A stretch of DNA of 50,723 nucleotides from Steroidobacteraceae bacterium (GCA_025451275.1 JANWKR010000002.1:1-50723), one strand, 5' to 3'; positions 1-8,412 are shown, counted from the first letter of the stretch. The notes: a model not told the origin generated them from the sequence alone. Translations and numbers: made by a program.

Positions 1-584
1 GTCATCACGGGCTCATTGGAGACGTAGGCGTCTTTCGGTGCAGTGTCCGTCAGCAAGTCGGCGCGCTTCCCGGCCGCCGGCGCGGACGCCTCCGGCCTCA
101 GACGTGAGCGGGCGTCGGGACGTTGACCGTCGCGGCGTGCCAGCGCCGGCGGCGTGCGCGGCGGTACGGACGGACGGCCTGCGGCGGGCCGCTCGACTTC
201 TCCCGCCGCGGCCATCGTCTCGGCGGGTGCAGGCTCGGCAGGCGCCGTCGCCGGAGCGCGGCCGGCAGTCGCCGCGAGCTCAGCGGGGGCGGCGAGCGGC
301 GGGCGCTCGGCTGCCGGGGGCACGGGAGGCTCGAAGTGACTCGGCACCACCAGGAGGGCTGCCAGGATTCCGGCGGCGAGCGTGCCGAAAGCGACCGGCC
401 ACCAGCCGGCGCGCCGGGGACTGCGCGCCGGAGGGCTGAGGCGGCCCGCGGCCAGGCGCTCGGCGTGCGCCAGCACCGTGCGACGCGTGGCCTCGCTCGG
501 GCGACTCGGGTCCCGCTCCGAGGCGCGCCGGTACAGCTCGTCGAGCTCGTCGTGCGGCTCCTGGCCCGGGGGCAGGATATTCAT
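1..584 (-). CDS. membrane partner (putative anti-sigma factor) of the ECF sigma factor, partial
   Basis: The frame opens with ATG at 584, which overlaps the sigma-factor stop by four bases (ATGA), and stays open to the left window edge, so the C-terminus is missing. About 194 residues are visible. Residues 1-60 are hydrophilic and helical, with many Arg and Glu. A single membrane segment lies at about 61-81. A long Ala/Pro-rich, presumably periplasmic tail follows. The overlap with an ECF sigma gene and the cytoplasm-membrane-periplasm layout suggest an anti-sigma factor, but the N-terminal part has no His-x3-Cys-x2-Cys zinc motif, so it is not a canonical ZAS-type protein. The function is inferred mainly from position. 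Confidence 0.7.
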   Translation of the reverse strand, partial: MNILPPGQEPHDELDELYRRASERDPSRPSEATRRTVLAHAERLAAGRLSPPARSPRRAGWWPVAFGTLAAGILAALLVVPSHFEPPVPPAAERPPLAAPAELAATAGRAPATAPAEPAPAETMAAAGEVERPAAGRPSVPPRTPPALARRDGQRPDARSRLRPEASAPAAGKRADLLTDTAPKDAYVSNEPVM

Positions 585-1153
585 GCGTGCTCCCCGAGCA
601 GTTCGCGCAGCTTGGTGCGCGCGTAGCGCAGGCGGCTCTTGGTGGTCTCGAAGCTGCTGCGCGTGATGGCCGCCACCTCCTCAACGCTCAACTCGCCCTC
701 CAGCTGCAGCAGCAGCGCATCGCGCTGCTCATCCGGCAGCTCCCCGAGCGCCCGGGTGAGCGCCCCCCTCTGTTCGCGCACCATGACCGCGGCGAGCGGG
801 CCGATGCTCGGCTCGGTCGTCAGCTGCTCCGCGACCGGCGGGGCGTCGTACCCGAGCGCCTCCAGGCTCACCTGGCGGCGCCCGGCGCGCACAGCGTCGA
901 TCATGCGGTGGCGCGCGATCGCGAACAGCCAGGCCGTGAAGCGCGATCCGGGCTCGAAACGTCGCGCGTCGCGGGCCACGGCGAACCACACCTCCTGCAT
1001 CAGCTCGTCGGCGGTGGCGCGGTTGCCCACGTTGCGTTCGAGATAGCGCCACACCCGCATCTCGTGCCGGCGGTACAGCAGCTCGAAGGCTCGCGCCTCG
1101 CCGCGCGCGTAGCGGCCGAGCAGATCCTCATCGCTCTCGGGCGCGTCCGTCAT
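581..1153 (-). CDS. ECF-family RNA polymerase sigma factor
   Basis: This 190-residue protein has the normal length for an ECF (group IV) sigma factor, which directs RNA polymerase to a small stress or envelope regulon. Region 2 spans about residues 20-90 and includes the core-binding stretch ending in FAIARHRMIDAVRAGRR. Region 4 spans about 130-188, with LPDEQRDALLLQLEGELS and a helix-turn-helix ending RSSFETTKSRLRYARTKL. The two are joined by a short linker, with no extra C-terminal domain. The gene overlaps the downstream membrane-protein gene by four bases, the usual sigma/anti-sigma coupling. Which signal it answers cannot be read from the sequence. Confidence 0.95.
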   Translation of the reverse strand: MTDAPESDEDLLGRYARGEARAFELLYRRHEMRVWRYLERNVGNRATADELMQEVWFAVARDARRFEPGSRFTAWLFAIARHRMIDAVRAGRRQVSLEALGYDAPPVAEQLTTEPSIGPLAAVMVREQRGALTRALGELPDEQRDALLLQLEGELSVEEVAAITRSSFETTKSRLRYARTKLRELLGEHA

Positions 1154-1160
1154 TCAGCGC

Positions 1161-1190
1161 ATTATGGCAGCAGGCACCCGCGCCGGGTGC
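1161..1190 (-). promoter_or_regulatory. hairpin plus possible extended -10 element before the sigma gene
   Basis: On the minus strand, directly after the stop codon of the upstream secreted-protein gene, GCACCC and GGGTGC form a perfect 6-bp stem (1174-1190, 5-nt loop). It is followed by TGC-CATAAT (1161-1169), which resembles an extended -10 box ending 7 bases before the sigma-factor ATG. There is no T-run, so it is a poor terminator, and no -35 matches. If the -10 is real, the sigma mRNA would be nearly leaderless. This is a weak prediction. Confidence 0.3.
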
Positions 1191-2048
1191 TCAGCCGGCC
1201 GGCGGATCGGGCACGAACTGCCGCGGCGAGCCGGGAAAGGCCTCGGGGCGGTACGGTAGCGGATGCACGCGCCGCACGACGCCCAGCGCCACGAGGTTGT
1301 CCATGCTGTCGTAACGGATGCGGATGATCTCGTTCGGCCCGGGCTGCTGACGCTGAAACTCGGTCTCCTGCACCACGGATGACTCCCGCTCACCGTGTCC
1401 GGTGCCGAGCCTGGGCGCCGGCGCGGAGTCGGCGGCCAGGGAGTCGCGCCGCGCCGCCTCGCCAGACTTCGCAGCCGCTTCGGCAGTCGGCGCGGCGCGC
1501 CCTCCCGCGATCGCCGCATCCTGGTTCGAGTCCCCGGCCTGGGCGCGTGTTTCGGCCGCACCCGGCACGGGCGCCTGGGTGATGCGCGGCGGAATGTAGC
1601 GCTGCACCCGTTCGCGGAACACCGCCACGCCGATGACGCCCACGTTGGCGGCGCGCCCGGTGCGCGCCGCGTAAGAGTTGGGCAGGTCAGTGAAGGTGAA
1701 CGCCGCCACCTCACTGTTGCTCTTGCGCCAGCCGGTGATCTGGTAGCTCTCGCCGGGGTCGAACACGTAGCCGGCCTGGTCGAAGCCCGCCGTGGCGCCC
1801 GACAGCACATTGACCCCGTCGACCGCCGTCACCGCCAGCAGCCGGCCGCCGCTGCGATTACGGACCTCGATGGCATAGCGGCCGCCGGGATTGCCGGCCA
1901 CCCAGTACTCGCCGCGGTAGTAGTAGGTGCTGAGCGTTGCCCCGCTGTCGCGGTCCACGATCGCCACGTCCGCCAGGCCGCCCAGCGCGGAGGCGCTGCT
2001 GCTCGCCGCCAGGGCGGCGGCCGTTACTAGCCAGCTGAGATGCTTCAC
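1191..2048 (-). CDS. secreted protein of unknown function upstream of the sigma factor
   Basis: The start is GTG at 2048, chosen because GAAGGAG lies about six bases upstream and because it gives a clean signal peptide: MKHLSWL, then an Ala/Ser-rich core ending near SASALG at residue 22-23. Of 285 residues, the part up to about 150 looks like a compact beta-rich domain (repeated Tyr/Gly, then ITGWRKSNSEVAAFTFTDLP). Residues 150-240 are a low-complexity Ala/Arg/Glu linker. The last 50 residues form a small ordered tail. I do not recognise the family. It lies just upstream of the sigma/anti-sigma pair on the same strand, so it may belong to the same envelope-response unit. Confidence 0.75.
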   Translation of the reverse strand: MKHLSWLVTAAALAASSSASALGGLADVAIVDRDSGATLSTYYYRGEYWVAGNPGGRYAIEVRNRSGGRLLAVTAVDGVNVLSGATAGFDQAGYVFDPGESYQITGWRKSNSEVAAFTFTDLPNSYAARTGRAANVGVIGVAVFRERVQRYIPPRITQAPVPGAAETRAQAGDSNQDAAIAGGRAAPTAEAAAKSGEAARRDSLAADSAPAPRLGTGHGERESSVVQETEFQRQQPGPNEIIRIRYDSMDNLVALGVVRRVHPLPYRPEAFPGSPRQFVPDPPAG

Positions 2049-2151
2049 GTCGGCTCCTTCGAGTTGCAGGTTCTCCAGGAGCTAAAGCGCGGGCGGAGCC
2101 CGGACGGGGTTAAGGCGCGGCGAATATGCTTCCGGCCGGCATTAAGTCAGA

Positions 2152-2682
2152 TCACTTGGGAGGTGCGGCGGGCGGGGTGCGGGTCGCCATGAAGACCGCG
2201 ATGTCCCAGGCGTTGTGGATGCCGACAAACAGCGTAACGAGCGCCGCCGACGCCACGGCGAACAGAGTCGCGGCCGGCCATACCGCGATGGTGACGGCCG
2301 CCGTGAGCAGCAGCGCATACACCAGGGCCGGCACGATGCAGTTGAACAGCCAGTCCTCGAGAACCGGGGTGTAGGCGACCGCCTGGCGGCGGATCCCGAC
2401 GGCGATGAAGCCGCAGTAGATGAGACCGGCGACGCCTGCGACCCCGAAGCCGATGCTGAGGCTCAGGGGGTTCTGGTGCGGCATGCTGAGGAAGGCGGCC
2501 AGCGCCAGCACACCGCCGAAGTGCACGATGGTCGGCGTAATGAACGCGCCGAGACCGGTCGGTGTCACCTTGCTGGCGTCGCGTATCAGCGCGATGACCA
2601 CGAAGGTGAGGCCGGTCAGTCCGCCGGCGGTGGTGCCGACGATGACGTAGAAGTTCTCCCAGCCGCCGAGCAGTGAGTCCAT
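2152..2682 (-). CDS. integral membrane protein, unknown function
   Basis: This 176-residue protein has about five hydrophobic segments: roughly residues 10-32, 45-66, 76-98, 112-135 and 140-165. The N-terminus is short and the C-terminus is Pro/Ala-rich. There are conserved-looking polar spots in the membrane (GGLTGLTFVVIAL, IHNAWDIAVF) but no motif I can assign to a transporter or enzyme family. The ATG at 2682 is preceded by GGGGAC. It is on the same strand as the secreted protein and sigma gene but 103 bp upstream, so co-transcription is possible rather than certain. Confidence 0.75.
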   Translation of the reverse strand: MDSLLGGWENFYVIVGTTAGGLTGLTFVVIALIRDASKVTPTGLGAFITPTIVHFGGVLALAAFLSMPHQNPLSLSIGFGVAGVAGLIYCGFIAVGIRRQAVAYTPVLEDWLFNCIVPALVYALLLTAAVTIAVWPAATLFAVASAALVTLFVGIHNAWDIAVFMATRTPPAAPPK

Positions 2683-2801
2683 GTCGAGCAGTCCCCGCAG
2701 TTTTCGGGCATTCTAGCGCCCGCCTGCCCGGAGGATAGAGTGCTGCTGGCAACCTACACGCACGCCCTCCCCGCCCCTGCACGGCGGGCGCGCCGCCGCC
2801 T

Positions 2802-3341
2802 GTGAGCGGGACAGCGCCGAGCGCGCACGAGCTGGCGCGGCGCGCGCTGCTCGCCTTCGTCGTGACCTTCGTGCTGGCGCGCGCGCTGGTGTTCCTCATC
2901 ATGGCGCAACGCATTCCCAACCTGTACCTGTTCATGCGCGGCACCCACGTGCATCACCTGAACTACGGCATCTTCCTGCTCGCGGCCGTGGGTGGCTACC
3001 TGCTGTTCGGGCAGCCGCACGGCGATGCCGCGCGCCGCGCCGCCTTCGGCTACGGGGTGGCCATGGGCCTGACCTTCGACGAGTTCGGCATGTGGCTGCA
3101 CCTGGGCGGCAGCTACTGGCAGCGCGCCAGCGTGGATGCGACGGTGGCGGTGGCCGCCGCACTGGCCCTCATCGCCTACGCGCGCTCCATCCGCCACTTC
3201 GAGGCGCGCCACGTGCGCGCCTTTATCGTGCTGGCGCTCGCGCTGCTGGGATTCGCCTGGGCGCTGTACGACGCCTCGATGTATCTCGGACATCTCGAGG
3301 CGCCGCGACTGCGCGAGCTGGAGCTGCAGTCCTCGCCCTGA
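2802..3341 (+). CDS. multi-pass membrane protein with a His-rich luminal motif, unknown function
   Basis: This 179-residue protein starts at GTG 2802. It has about five hydrophobic helices: roughly 14-34, 50-68, 80-95, 105-125 and 135-158. Between helices 1 and 2 is GTHVHHLNYG, and in helix 3 LTFDEFGMWLHLGG. The pattern of His, Asp and Glu at membrane boundaries recalls metal-dependent membrane proteins, but no catalytic family is recognised. It stands alone on the plus strand between two minus-strand genes, 12 bp from the convergent lipoprotein stop. Upstream (2683-2801) I see no clear promoter. The call as a gene is firm; any function is open. Confidence 0.75.
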   Translation: MSGTAPSAHELARRALLAFVVTFVLARALVFLIMAQRIPNLYLFMRGTHVHHLNYGIFLLAAVGGYLLFGQPHGDAARRAAFGYGVAMGLTFDEFGMWLHLGGSYWQRASVDATVAVAAALALIAYARSIRHFEARHVRAFIVLALALLGFAWALYDASMYLGHLEAPRLRELELQSSP

Positions 3342-3353
3342 GGCGGGGTGCCG

Positions 3354-5000
3354 TCAGTTCAGGAGCCCGAACTCGGCGACGCCCGTCTGCGTGCCTACGA
3401 ACACCTTGCCGTCGGCGATGGTCGGGGTGATGAACTTGTTGCCGGCGCCGAGCTGGTCGCGACCGCCGCTTGCCTGCGAGCTGTTATACAGCTCGTGCGT
3501 CAGGTCACTGGCGTCGTAGGCGTGCAGCACCGCGGGGTTGGTGCTCTGGTGTGCCCAGACGATGCCGTTGCTGCTGCCGTTGGCCGAGACTGCCGGAGCC
3601 GTGCCCGGGTAGCCGAAGCTGGTCGAGGTGCTCCCGGGCAGGCTCGCGCCGAGCTTGGCGCTGGCGATCGGGAAGGCCATGAGCGGACTGCCCACCGGGC
3701 CGTAGTACACCGTGTTGTTGAAGTAGGCGGGGGTGGACCAGATGCCGCCCGGCAAGGCTGCGCTCAGCTGCTGCCAGATGTTGTTGGACCCGGAAGTGAA
3801 GTGGCCCATGGCGTTGCGGTCGACGACGTACAGGTGCGTATCCTTGCCGGCGCCCACGGCCAGCTGCCGCACCGTCCCGCCCGAGTCCTTGAAGTCCGGC
3901 AGCAGCATGATGCCGCCCGAGCCCAGATCGGTGTCTGCGTTCGACTCGATGACCTCGTTGAACATCGTGAAATAGTCCGATACCGCCAGCGTGGCGCCGG
4001 ACAGGGTCAGCTTCAGGAAGCTGTTGCCGTAGTCGCCCTTGCTGGGAAAGCCGCTGCTGTTCAGCGTCGTCTCGAACGCGCCATTAGCGGTGAGCAGATA
4101 GACGTTGCCTGCGCCGTCGGCCGCCGGGCCACCGCCGGCCATCCAGATCGCCGGCCCCGCCCCGCCGCTGTTGGGAGCGACGTTGAGCACCGCCGTACGC
4201 GCCAGCGTCGCGGCACTGTAGGCGAATATCCAGCCGGAGTATGGCGGCTCGTCGCAGTGCGAAGTGAAACTCAGAAACAGGGTGCCCTGCGACAACAGCA
4301 GCGCCGCGCGCTCCTCGTACTGCTGCGGGTCGAAGGTGACCGTGCCGCCGGTCATGGGGTGGGTGCCGGTGATGGTCATCGGCCCGTTGAGCAGCTCCGC
4401 GCCCGTGGCCAGGTCGAGCGCGTGCAGGCGCTGGAAGTAATCAGCCGGCGAGGCGCTGGTCTTGGACATGGCCACCACGTAGAGAGTGCCGTGGGTGCCG
4501 GCCGAGCGGTCGATGACCGGTGTGGCCGTGATGCCGATCAGGGGCGACACCTGGCTGCAGTTATGCGTATCGCTCGGCACCTCGCCGCTGCCGAGCAGCG
4601 ACACCTGCCACAGGATCGCGCCGCTGTCGGCGTCGAAGGCGTACACCGAGTCGTTCTCGGTGGCGACGAATACGACGTTGTGGCTGGCGCCCTGCACGCT
4701 GACGGTGGCCGCATACAGGGGCTGCGCGTCCACCTTGCCGTCGGTCGCCAGGGTGCGCAGCCGGCCGAAGCTGCTGGAATTGACGTTCGCGAGCGTCAGC
4801 TGCGTCTCGGTGAGATTCTGGCCGGTGCGGGCGATGTCGTTCTTATAGGTCAGCACGTCAGTGTGCGTGCTCGGCGGTGGCGGCGGGTTGCCGCCGGTCG
4901 GCGGCGGAGTGGTGTTGGACATCGGCGAGCTCGACCCGCCGCAGGCGGACAACACGGTAACGAGCAGCAGCGATGCGACACGGGTAATGGGCAGATTCAT
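3354..5000 (-). CDS. PQQ-like beta-propeller lipoprotein
   Basis: This 548-residue protein has a lipoprotein signal peptide with lipobox LSAC (Cys20), followed by a Ser/Gly/Pro-rich tether to about residue 45. The rest is made of repeated blade-like units of the pyrroloquinoline-quinone-dehydrogenase type (for example VFVATENDSVYAFDADSG followed by ILWQ, and the later LYVVDRNAMG and VFVGTQTGVAEFG). No quinoprotein dehydrogenase active-site signature is evident, so it is more likely a structural or binding propeller than an enzyme. It is expected at the outer membrane or facing the periplasm. It is a single gene with its own upstream region (5001-5126). Similar proteins are usually annotated only as PQQ-like or hypothetical. 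Confidence 0.85.
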   Translation of the reverse strand: MNLPITRVASLLLVTVLSACGGSSSPMSNTTPPPTGGNPPPPPSTHTDVLTYKNDIARTGQNLTETQLTLANVNSSSFGRLRTLATDGKVDAQPLYAATVSVQGASHNVVFVATENDSVYAFDADSGAILWQVSLLGSGEVPSDTHNCSQVSPLIGITATPVIDRSAGTHGTLYVVAMSKTSASPADYFQRLHALDLATGAELLNGPMTITGTHPMTGGTVTFDPQQYEERAALLLSQGTLFLSFTSHCDEPPYSGWIFAYSAATLARTAVLNVAPNSGGAGPAIWMAGGGPAADGAGNVYLLTANGAFETTLNSSGFPSKGDYGNSFLKLTLSGATLAVSDYFTMFNEVIESNADTDLGSGGIMLLPDFKDSGGTVRQLAVGAGKDTHLYVVDRNAMGHFTSGSNNIWQQLSAALPGGIWSTPAYFNNTVYYGPVGSPLMAFPIASAKLGASLPGSTSTSFGYPGTAPAVSANGSSNGIVWAHQSTNPAVLHAYDASDLTHELYNSSQASGGRDQLGAGNKFITPTIADGKVFVGTQTGVAEFGLLN

Positions 5001-5126
5001 GCGGCTCAGCCTCGCATGCAGACGCGACCGCGGCCAACCGTCGGTGAAAGGCTACATCCAGGTGACAATGTGCAGCAGGCAGGACGCGTATGCGCGTTTT
5101 TCCCGCCTGCCGGTGTCGGTGCAGGA

Positions 5127-5525
5127 TTACAGCTGCTCGAGATCCGTGAGCGCGCTCACCGGCACGCGCCCGCCGCTCACCGCCACCCCCTCGGCGCGCA
5201 GCCGGCGCGTCTGCTCGCGGTGCGCGCGCGAGGCGCTGGGGAAGGCGATATGTCCGCCGGCGCCCACCACACGATGCCACGGCAGGTGCAGGTCCCGCGG
5301 CGCGACGCGCAGGGCAAAGCCGGCCTGGCGCGCCCGTCCGGGCAGGCCAGCCGCCCGGGCCACGGCGCCGTAGGTCGAGACCTGGCCGCGCGGAATCGCG
5401 CACACCACGTCCCAGATCGCCTGCAGGGCCGGGTTGTCCTGCGCCGGGCGTGGCGCGCGCCGGCGCGGCGCCCGCGCACTCAGCGGACGAAACAGTGCTG
5501 CTGTTGCTTTCCTGTCACCAGTCAC
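5127..5525 (-). CDS. alkyltransferase-like (ATL) DNA-binding protein of the MGMT family
   Basis: The protein carries the DNA-binding domain of O6-alkylguanine-DNA methyltransferases: IPRGQVSTYGAVARAAG, then a recognition helix, then PWHRVVGAGG. In repair-active MGMT the last motif is PCHR. Here Trp replaces the acceptor Cys, the hallmark of ATL proteins, which bind O6-alkylguanine and flag it for nucleotide-excision repair instead of removing the alkyl group. The conserved domain begins at about residue 30. The GTG start at 5525 gives 132 residues, but it has no convincing ribosome site and a later start is possible, since most ATLs are about 100-110 residues. It stands alone, 108 bp from the divergent ABC transporter genes. 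Confidence 0.85.
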   Translation of the reverse strand: MTGDRKATAALFRPLSARAPRRRAPRPAQDNPALQAIWDVVCAIPRGQVSTYGAVARAAGLPGRARQAGFALRVAPRDLHLPWHRVVGAGGHIAFPSASRAHREQTRRLRAEGVAVSGGRVPVSALTDLEQL

Positions 5526-5633
5526 GTGAAACTCGCCGACCGTGAAGCGTCGCCGGACGGCTGATTGTAGAACGACCGGGCGGCGCGCTCGACCGGCAAT
5601 GAGACTGCGCCTTGACCAGACTGGGAAACCGCC

Positions 5634-6428
5634 ATGGTAGCTGCGCCCTGCTGCGCCGCTGACGACTGCATCATCGAGGCGCGCGGGCTGACCAAGGAGT
5701 TCAGCGGCTTCGTCGCGGTCTGCAACGTCGACCTGCGCGTGCGCCGCGGGCACATCCATGCCCTCATCGGCCCGAACGGTGCCGGCAAGACAACCTTCTT
5801 CAACCTGCTCACCAAGTTCCTCGCCCCGACCCGCGGCCAGATCCTGTACCGCGGCGAGGACATCACTCATGCCAAGCCGGCCGAGGTGGCACGCCGCGGC
5901 CTGGTGCGCTCGTTCCAGCTGTCGGCGGTCTTCCCGCACCTCACGGCGCTCGAGAACGTGCGCATCGCCCTGCAGCGCACCCACCCCGGCACATTCCATT
6001 TCTGGAAACGCGAGGCGACGCTCGCGGTGCTCAACGACCGCGCCAGGGAGCTGCTCGAGCTGGTCGACCTCGGCGCCTTCGCCGCCGTGGTGGCGGTCGA
6101 GCTGCCCTATGGCCGCAAGCGCGCACTGGAGATCGCCACCACGCTCGCCATGGACCCGCAATTGATGCTGCTCGATGAGCCGACGCAGGGCATGGGGCAC
6201 GAGGACGTCGATCGGGTCACCGCGCTCATCAAGCAGGCGGCGGCACAGCGCACCGTGCTCATGGTGGAGCACAACATGCATGTAGTGTCGCGCATCGCCG
6301 ATACCATAACCGTGCTGCAGCGCGGACAGATCATCGCCAGCGGCAGCTACGCCGAGGTGGCACGCAACCCGCTCGTCATGGAGGCCTACATGGGCGCCCC
6401 CGACGGCGAACTGCGGGGCGGGCACTGA
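5634..6428 (+). CDS. livG: branched-chain amino acid-type ABC transporter ATP-binding protein (LivG-like)
   Basis: This 264-residue ATPase energises uptake together with the LivF-like partner and two permeases. Walker A is GPNGAGKTT (about residues 45-53). The LivG-type signature is LPYGRKRALEIATTLA, Walker B is LMLLDEPTQGMGHED, and the H-loop lies in VLMVEHNMHV. The C-terminal tail (EAYMGAPDG) is typical of LivG. The gene opens a five-gene plus-strand operon and its stop overlaps the livF start by one base. The transported substrate is not fixed by this subunit: the family carries branched-chain amino acids, urea, short amides and aromatic acids. Confidence 0.93.
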   Translation: MVAAPCCAADDCIIEARGLTKEFSGFVAVCNVDLRVRRGHIHALIGPNGAGKTTFFNLLTKFLAPTRGQILYRGEDITHAKPAEVARRGLVRSFQLSAVFPHLTALENVRIALQRTHPGTFHFWKREATLAVLNDRARELLELVDLGAFAAVVAVELPYGRKRALEIATTLAMDPQLMLLDEPTQGMGHEDVDRVTALIKQAAAQRTVLMVEHNMHVVSRIADTITVLQRGQIIASGSYAEVARNPLVMEAYMGAPDGELRGGH

Positions 6429-7132
6429 TGGGCGCAGAGCTGCTGCGCGTGCGCGACCTGCACGCCTACTATGGCGAGTCCCACGTACTGCACGGGGTCG
6501 ACTGCCACGTCAACCGCGGTGAGGTCGTCACCCTGCTCGGGCGCAACGGCGCCGGGCGCACCACGACGCTCAAGGCGCTGCTCGGCCTGGTCGGCAGCCG
6601 CTCCGGCTCGGTCGAGGTCGAGGGGCGCGAGACCATCGACCTGGCGCCGCACCGCATCGCGCACCTCGGCATTGCCTACTGTCCCGAGGAACGCGGCATT
6701 TACTCGAGCCTGTCGACTGAGGAGAACCTGCTGCTGCCACCGCCGGTGGCACCCGGCGGCATGTCGGTGGAGGAGATCTACGCCATGTTCCCCAACCTGA
6801 AGGAGCGGCGCGCCAGTCGCGGCACGCACCTGTCGGGCGGCGAGCAGCAGATGCTGGCGCTGGCACGCATCCTGCGCACCGGAGCGCGCCTGCTGCTGCT
6901 CGATGAGATCTCGGAGGGGCTGGCACCGGTGATCGTGCAGGCGCTGGCGCGCACCGTGCAGCGTCTGCGCGGGCAGGGTTATACCATCGTCATGGTGGAA
7001 CAGAACTTCCGCTTTGCCGCGCCACTCGCCGACCGCTTCTACATCATGGAGCGCGGTCGCATCGTGGAGGGCTTCGCCGCGGCCGAACTACAGGACAAAA
7101 TGCCCACGCTGAACCGCTACCTGGGCGTCTGA
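6428..7132 (+). CDS. livF: branched-chain amino acid-type ABC transporter ATP-binding protein (LivF-like)
   Basis: This 234-residue second ATPase has signature LSGGEQQMLALARIL, Walker B LLLLDEISEGLAP with the catalytic Glu present, and the H-loop region replaced by VEQN as in LivF proteins. Walker A reads GRNGAGRTTT: the nearly invariant Lys that contacts ATP phosphates is Arg here (codon CGC near 6558). The LivG partner keeps its Lys. I recall other LivF homologues with Arg at this place, so the change may be tolerated, but it would be expected to lower activity at one of the two ATP sites. The start ATG is embedded in the livG stop (TGATG). Confidence 0.93.
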   Translation: MGAELLRVRDLHAYYGESHVLHGVDCHVNRGEVVTLLGRNGAGRTTTLKALLGLVGSRSGSVEVEGRETIDLAPHRIAHLGIAYCPEERGIYSSLSTEENLLLPPPVAPGGMSVEEIYAMFPNLKERRASRGTHLSGGEQQMLALARILRTGARLLLLDEISEGLAPVIVQALARTVQRLRGQGYTIVMVEQNFRFAAPLADRFYIMERGRIVEGFAAAELQDKMPTLNRYLGV

Positions 7133-7162
7133 GGCCGAGAGAACAAACGAGGAGAACGACTC

Positions 7163-8362
7163 ATGAAACTGCGGATGGTGATCCTTGCGACGGCGGCGGC
7201 ACTCGCCGCGGCCTCCGGCGGCCGGGCGCTGGCGGCCGACGAGGTGGTGATCGGTGACATCGACGACATGTCCGGGGTATACGCCGACGTCATGGGCGCG
7301 GCCGGCGTCGAGGTAGTGAGGTGGGCGGTCGCCGACTTCGGCGGCACGGTGCTCGGCAAGAAGATCACGGTGCTGTCGGCTGACCACCAGAACAAGCCCG
7401 ACATCGGCGCCGCCAAGTTCCGCGAGTGGGCCGACCAGAGCGGGCTCAACATGCTGCTCGGCGGCTCCAACACCGGCGTCAACATCGCCATGGCCAAGGT
7501 CGCCGCCGCGAAAAAGGTGCCGCTGTTCAACATCGGGCCGGGCGGCGCCTCGCTCACCAACGAGGACTGCACCGCCTACTCGGTGCACTACACCTACGAC
7601 ACCGTGGCGCTCGCCAACGGCACGGCCACCGCCATCGTCAATGCCGGCGGCAAGAGCTGGTTCTACCTCACCGCCGACTACGCCTTCGGCACGCAGCTGC
7701 AGGCGGCCGCCTCCAAGGTCGTAGAGGGCCATGGCGGCAAGAACCTCGGCGCCGTACGCGTGCCGCTCGGAGCTGCCGACTTCTCGTCGTTCCTGCTGCA
7801 GGCGCAGGCCTCGGGGGCGCAGGTGCTGGGGCTGGCCAACGCCGGCACCGACTTCTCCAACTCGCTCAAGGCGGCCAACGAGTTCGGCATCACCAAGACC
7901 ATGAAGCCGGCGGCGCTGCTTGCCTTCATCACCGACATCAACAGCCTGGGGTTGCCGGCCGCGCAGGGACTGTACCTGACCACCGCCTGGTACTGGGACC
8001 TGAGCCCGGAGACGCGCGCCTTCGGCAAGCGCTTTTTCGCCAAGTTCAACCGCGAGCCGACCATGGACCAGGCCGGCGCCTACTCCGCCACCCTCACCTA
8101 CCTGAAGGCGGTCAAGGCGGTGGGCAGCACCGACCCGGACAAGGTCATGGCGGAGCTCAAGAAGGCCAAGATCAACGACATGTTCACCAAGGGCGGCTAC
8201 ATCCGCGCCGACGGCGCCATGATCCACGACATGTACGTCATGCAGGTCAAGACGCCCAAGGAATCGAAGTACCCCTGGGACTACTACCGGCTCGTGAAAA
8301 AGATGAGCGGCGAGGAGGCCTTCGGCCCGATCACCGGCCTGTGCCCGCTGGCGCCGAAGTAA
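7163..8362 (+). CDS. periplasmic substrate-binding protein of the Liv-type ABC transporter
   Basis: The 399-residue protein belongs to the type I periplasmic-binding family (Peripla_BP_6). A signal peptide of about 25 residues ends at GRALAADE. The mature part begins VVIGDIDDMSGVYADVMG, where family members bind the ligand head group, and GGSNTGVNIAMAKVA and DYAFGTQLQ are further lobe-1 landmarks. GAGGAGAA lies just before the ATG. It sits between the ATPase and permease genes and is surely part of the same system. The pocket cannot be read well enough to name the ligand; close matches to Leu/Ile/Val binding proteins are not obvious, so an organic acid or amide is equally possible. Confidence 0.92.
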   Translation: MKLRMVILATAAALAAASGGRALAADEVVIGDIDDMSGVYADVMGAAGVEVVRWAVADFGGTVLGKKITVLSADHQNKPDIGAAKFREWADQSGLNMLLGGSNTGVNIAMAKVAAAKKVPLFNIGPGGASLTNEDCTAYSVHYTYDTVALANGTATAIVNAGGKSWFYLTADYAFGTQLQAAASKVVEGHGGKNLGAVRVPLGAADFSSFLLQAQASGAQVLGLANAGTDFSNSLKAANEFGITKTMKPAALLAFITDINSLGLPAAQGLYLTTAWYWDLSPETRAFGKRFFAKFNREPTMDQAGAYSATLTYLKAVKAVGSTDPDKVMAELKKAKINDMFTKGGYIRADGAMIHDMYVMQVKTPKESKYPWDYYRLVKKMSGEEAFGPITGLCPLAPK

Positions 8363-8412
8363 GGCGTCGCGGACCCGCGCCGCAGCCGCGCTGATCTGCG
8401 CCGGGCCGCGCC

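Noticed and set aside
38..626. Plus-strand open frames at the left edge
   Set aside because: They run antisense to the sigma factor and its membrane partner, have Arg-rich low-complexity products and no ribosome sites.
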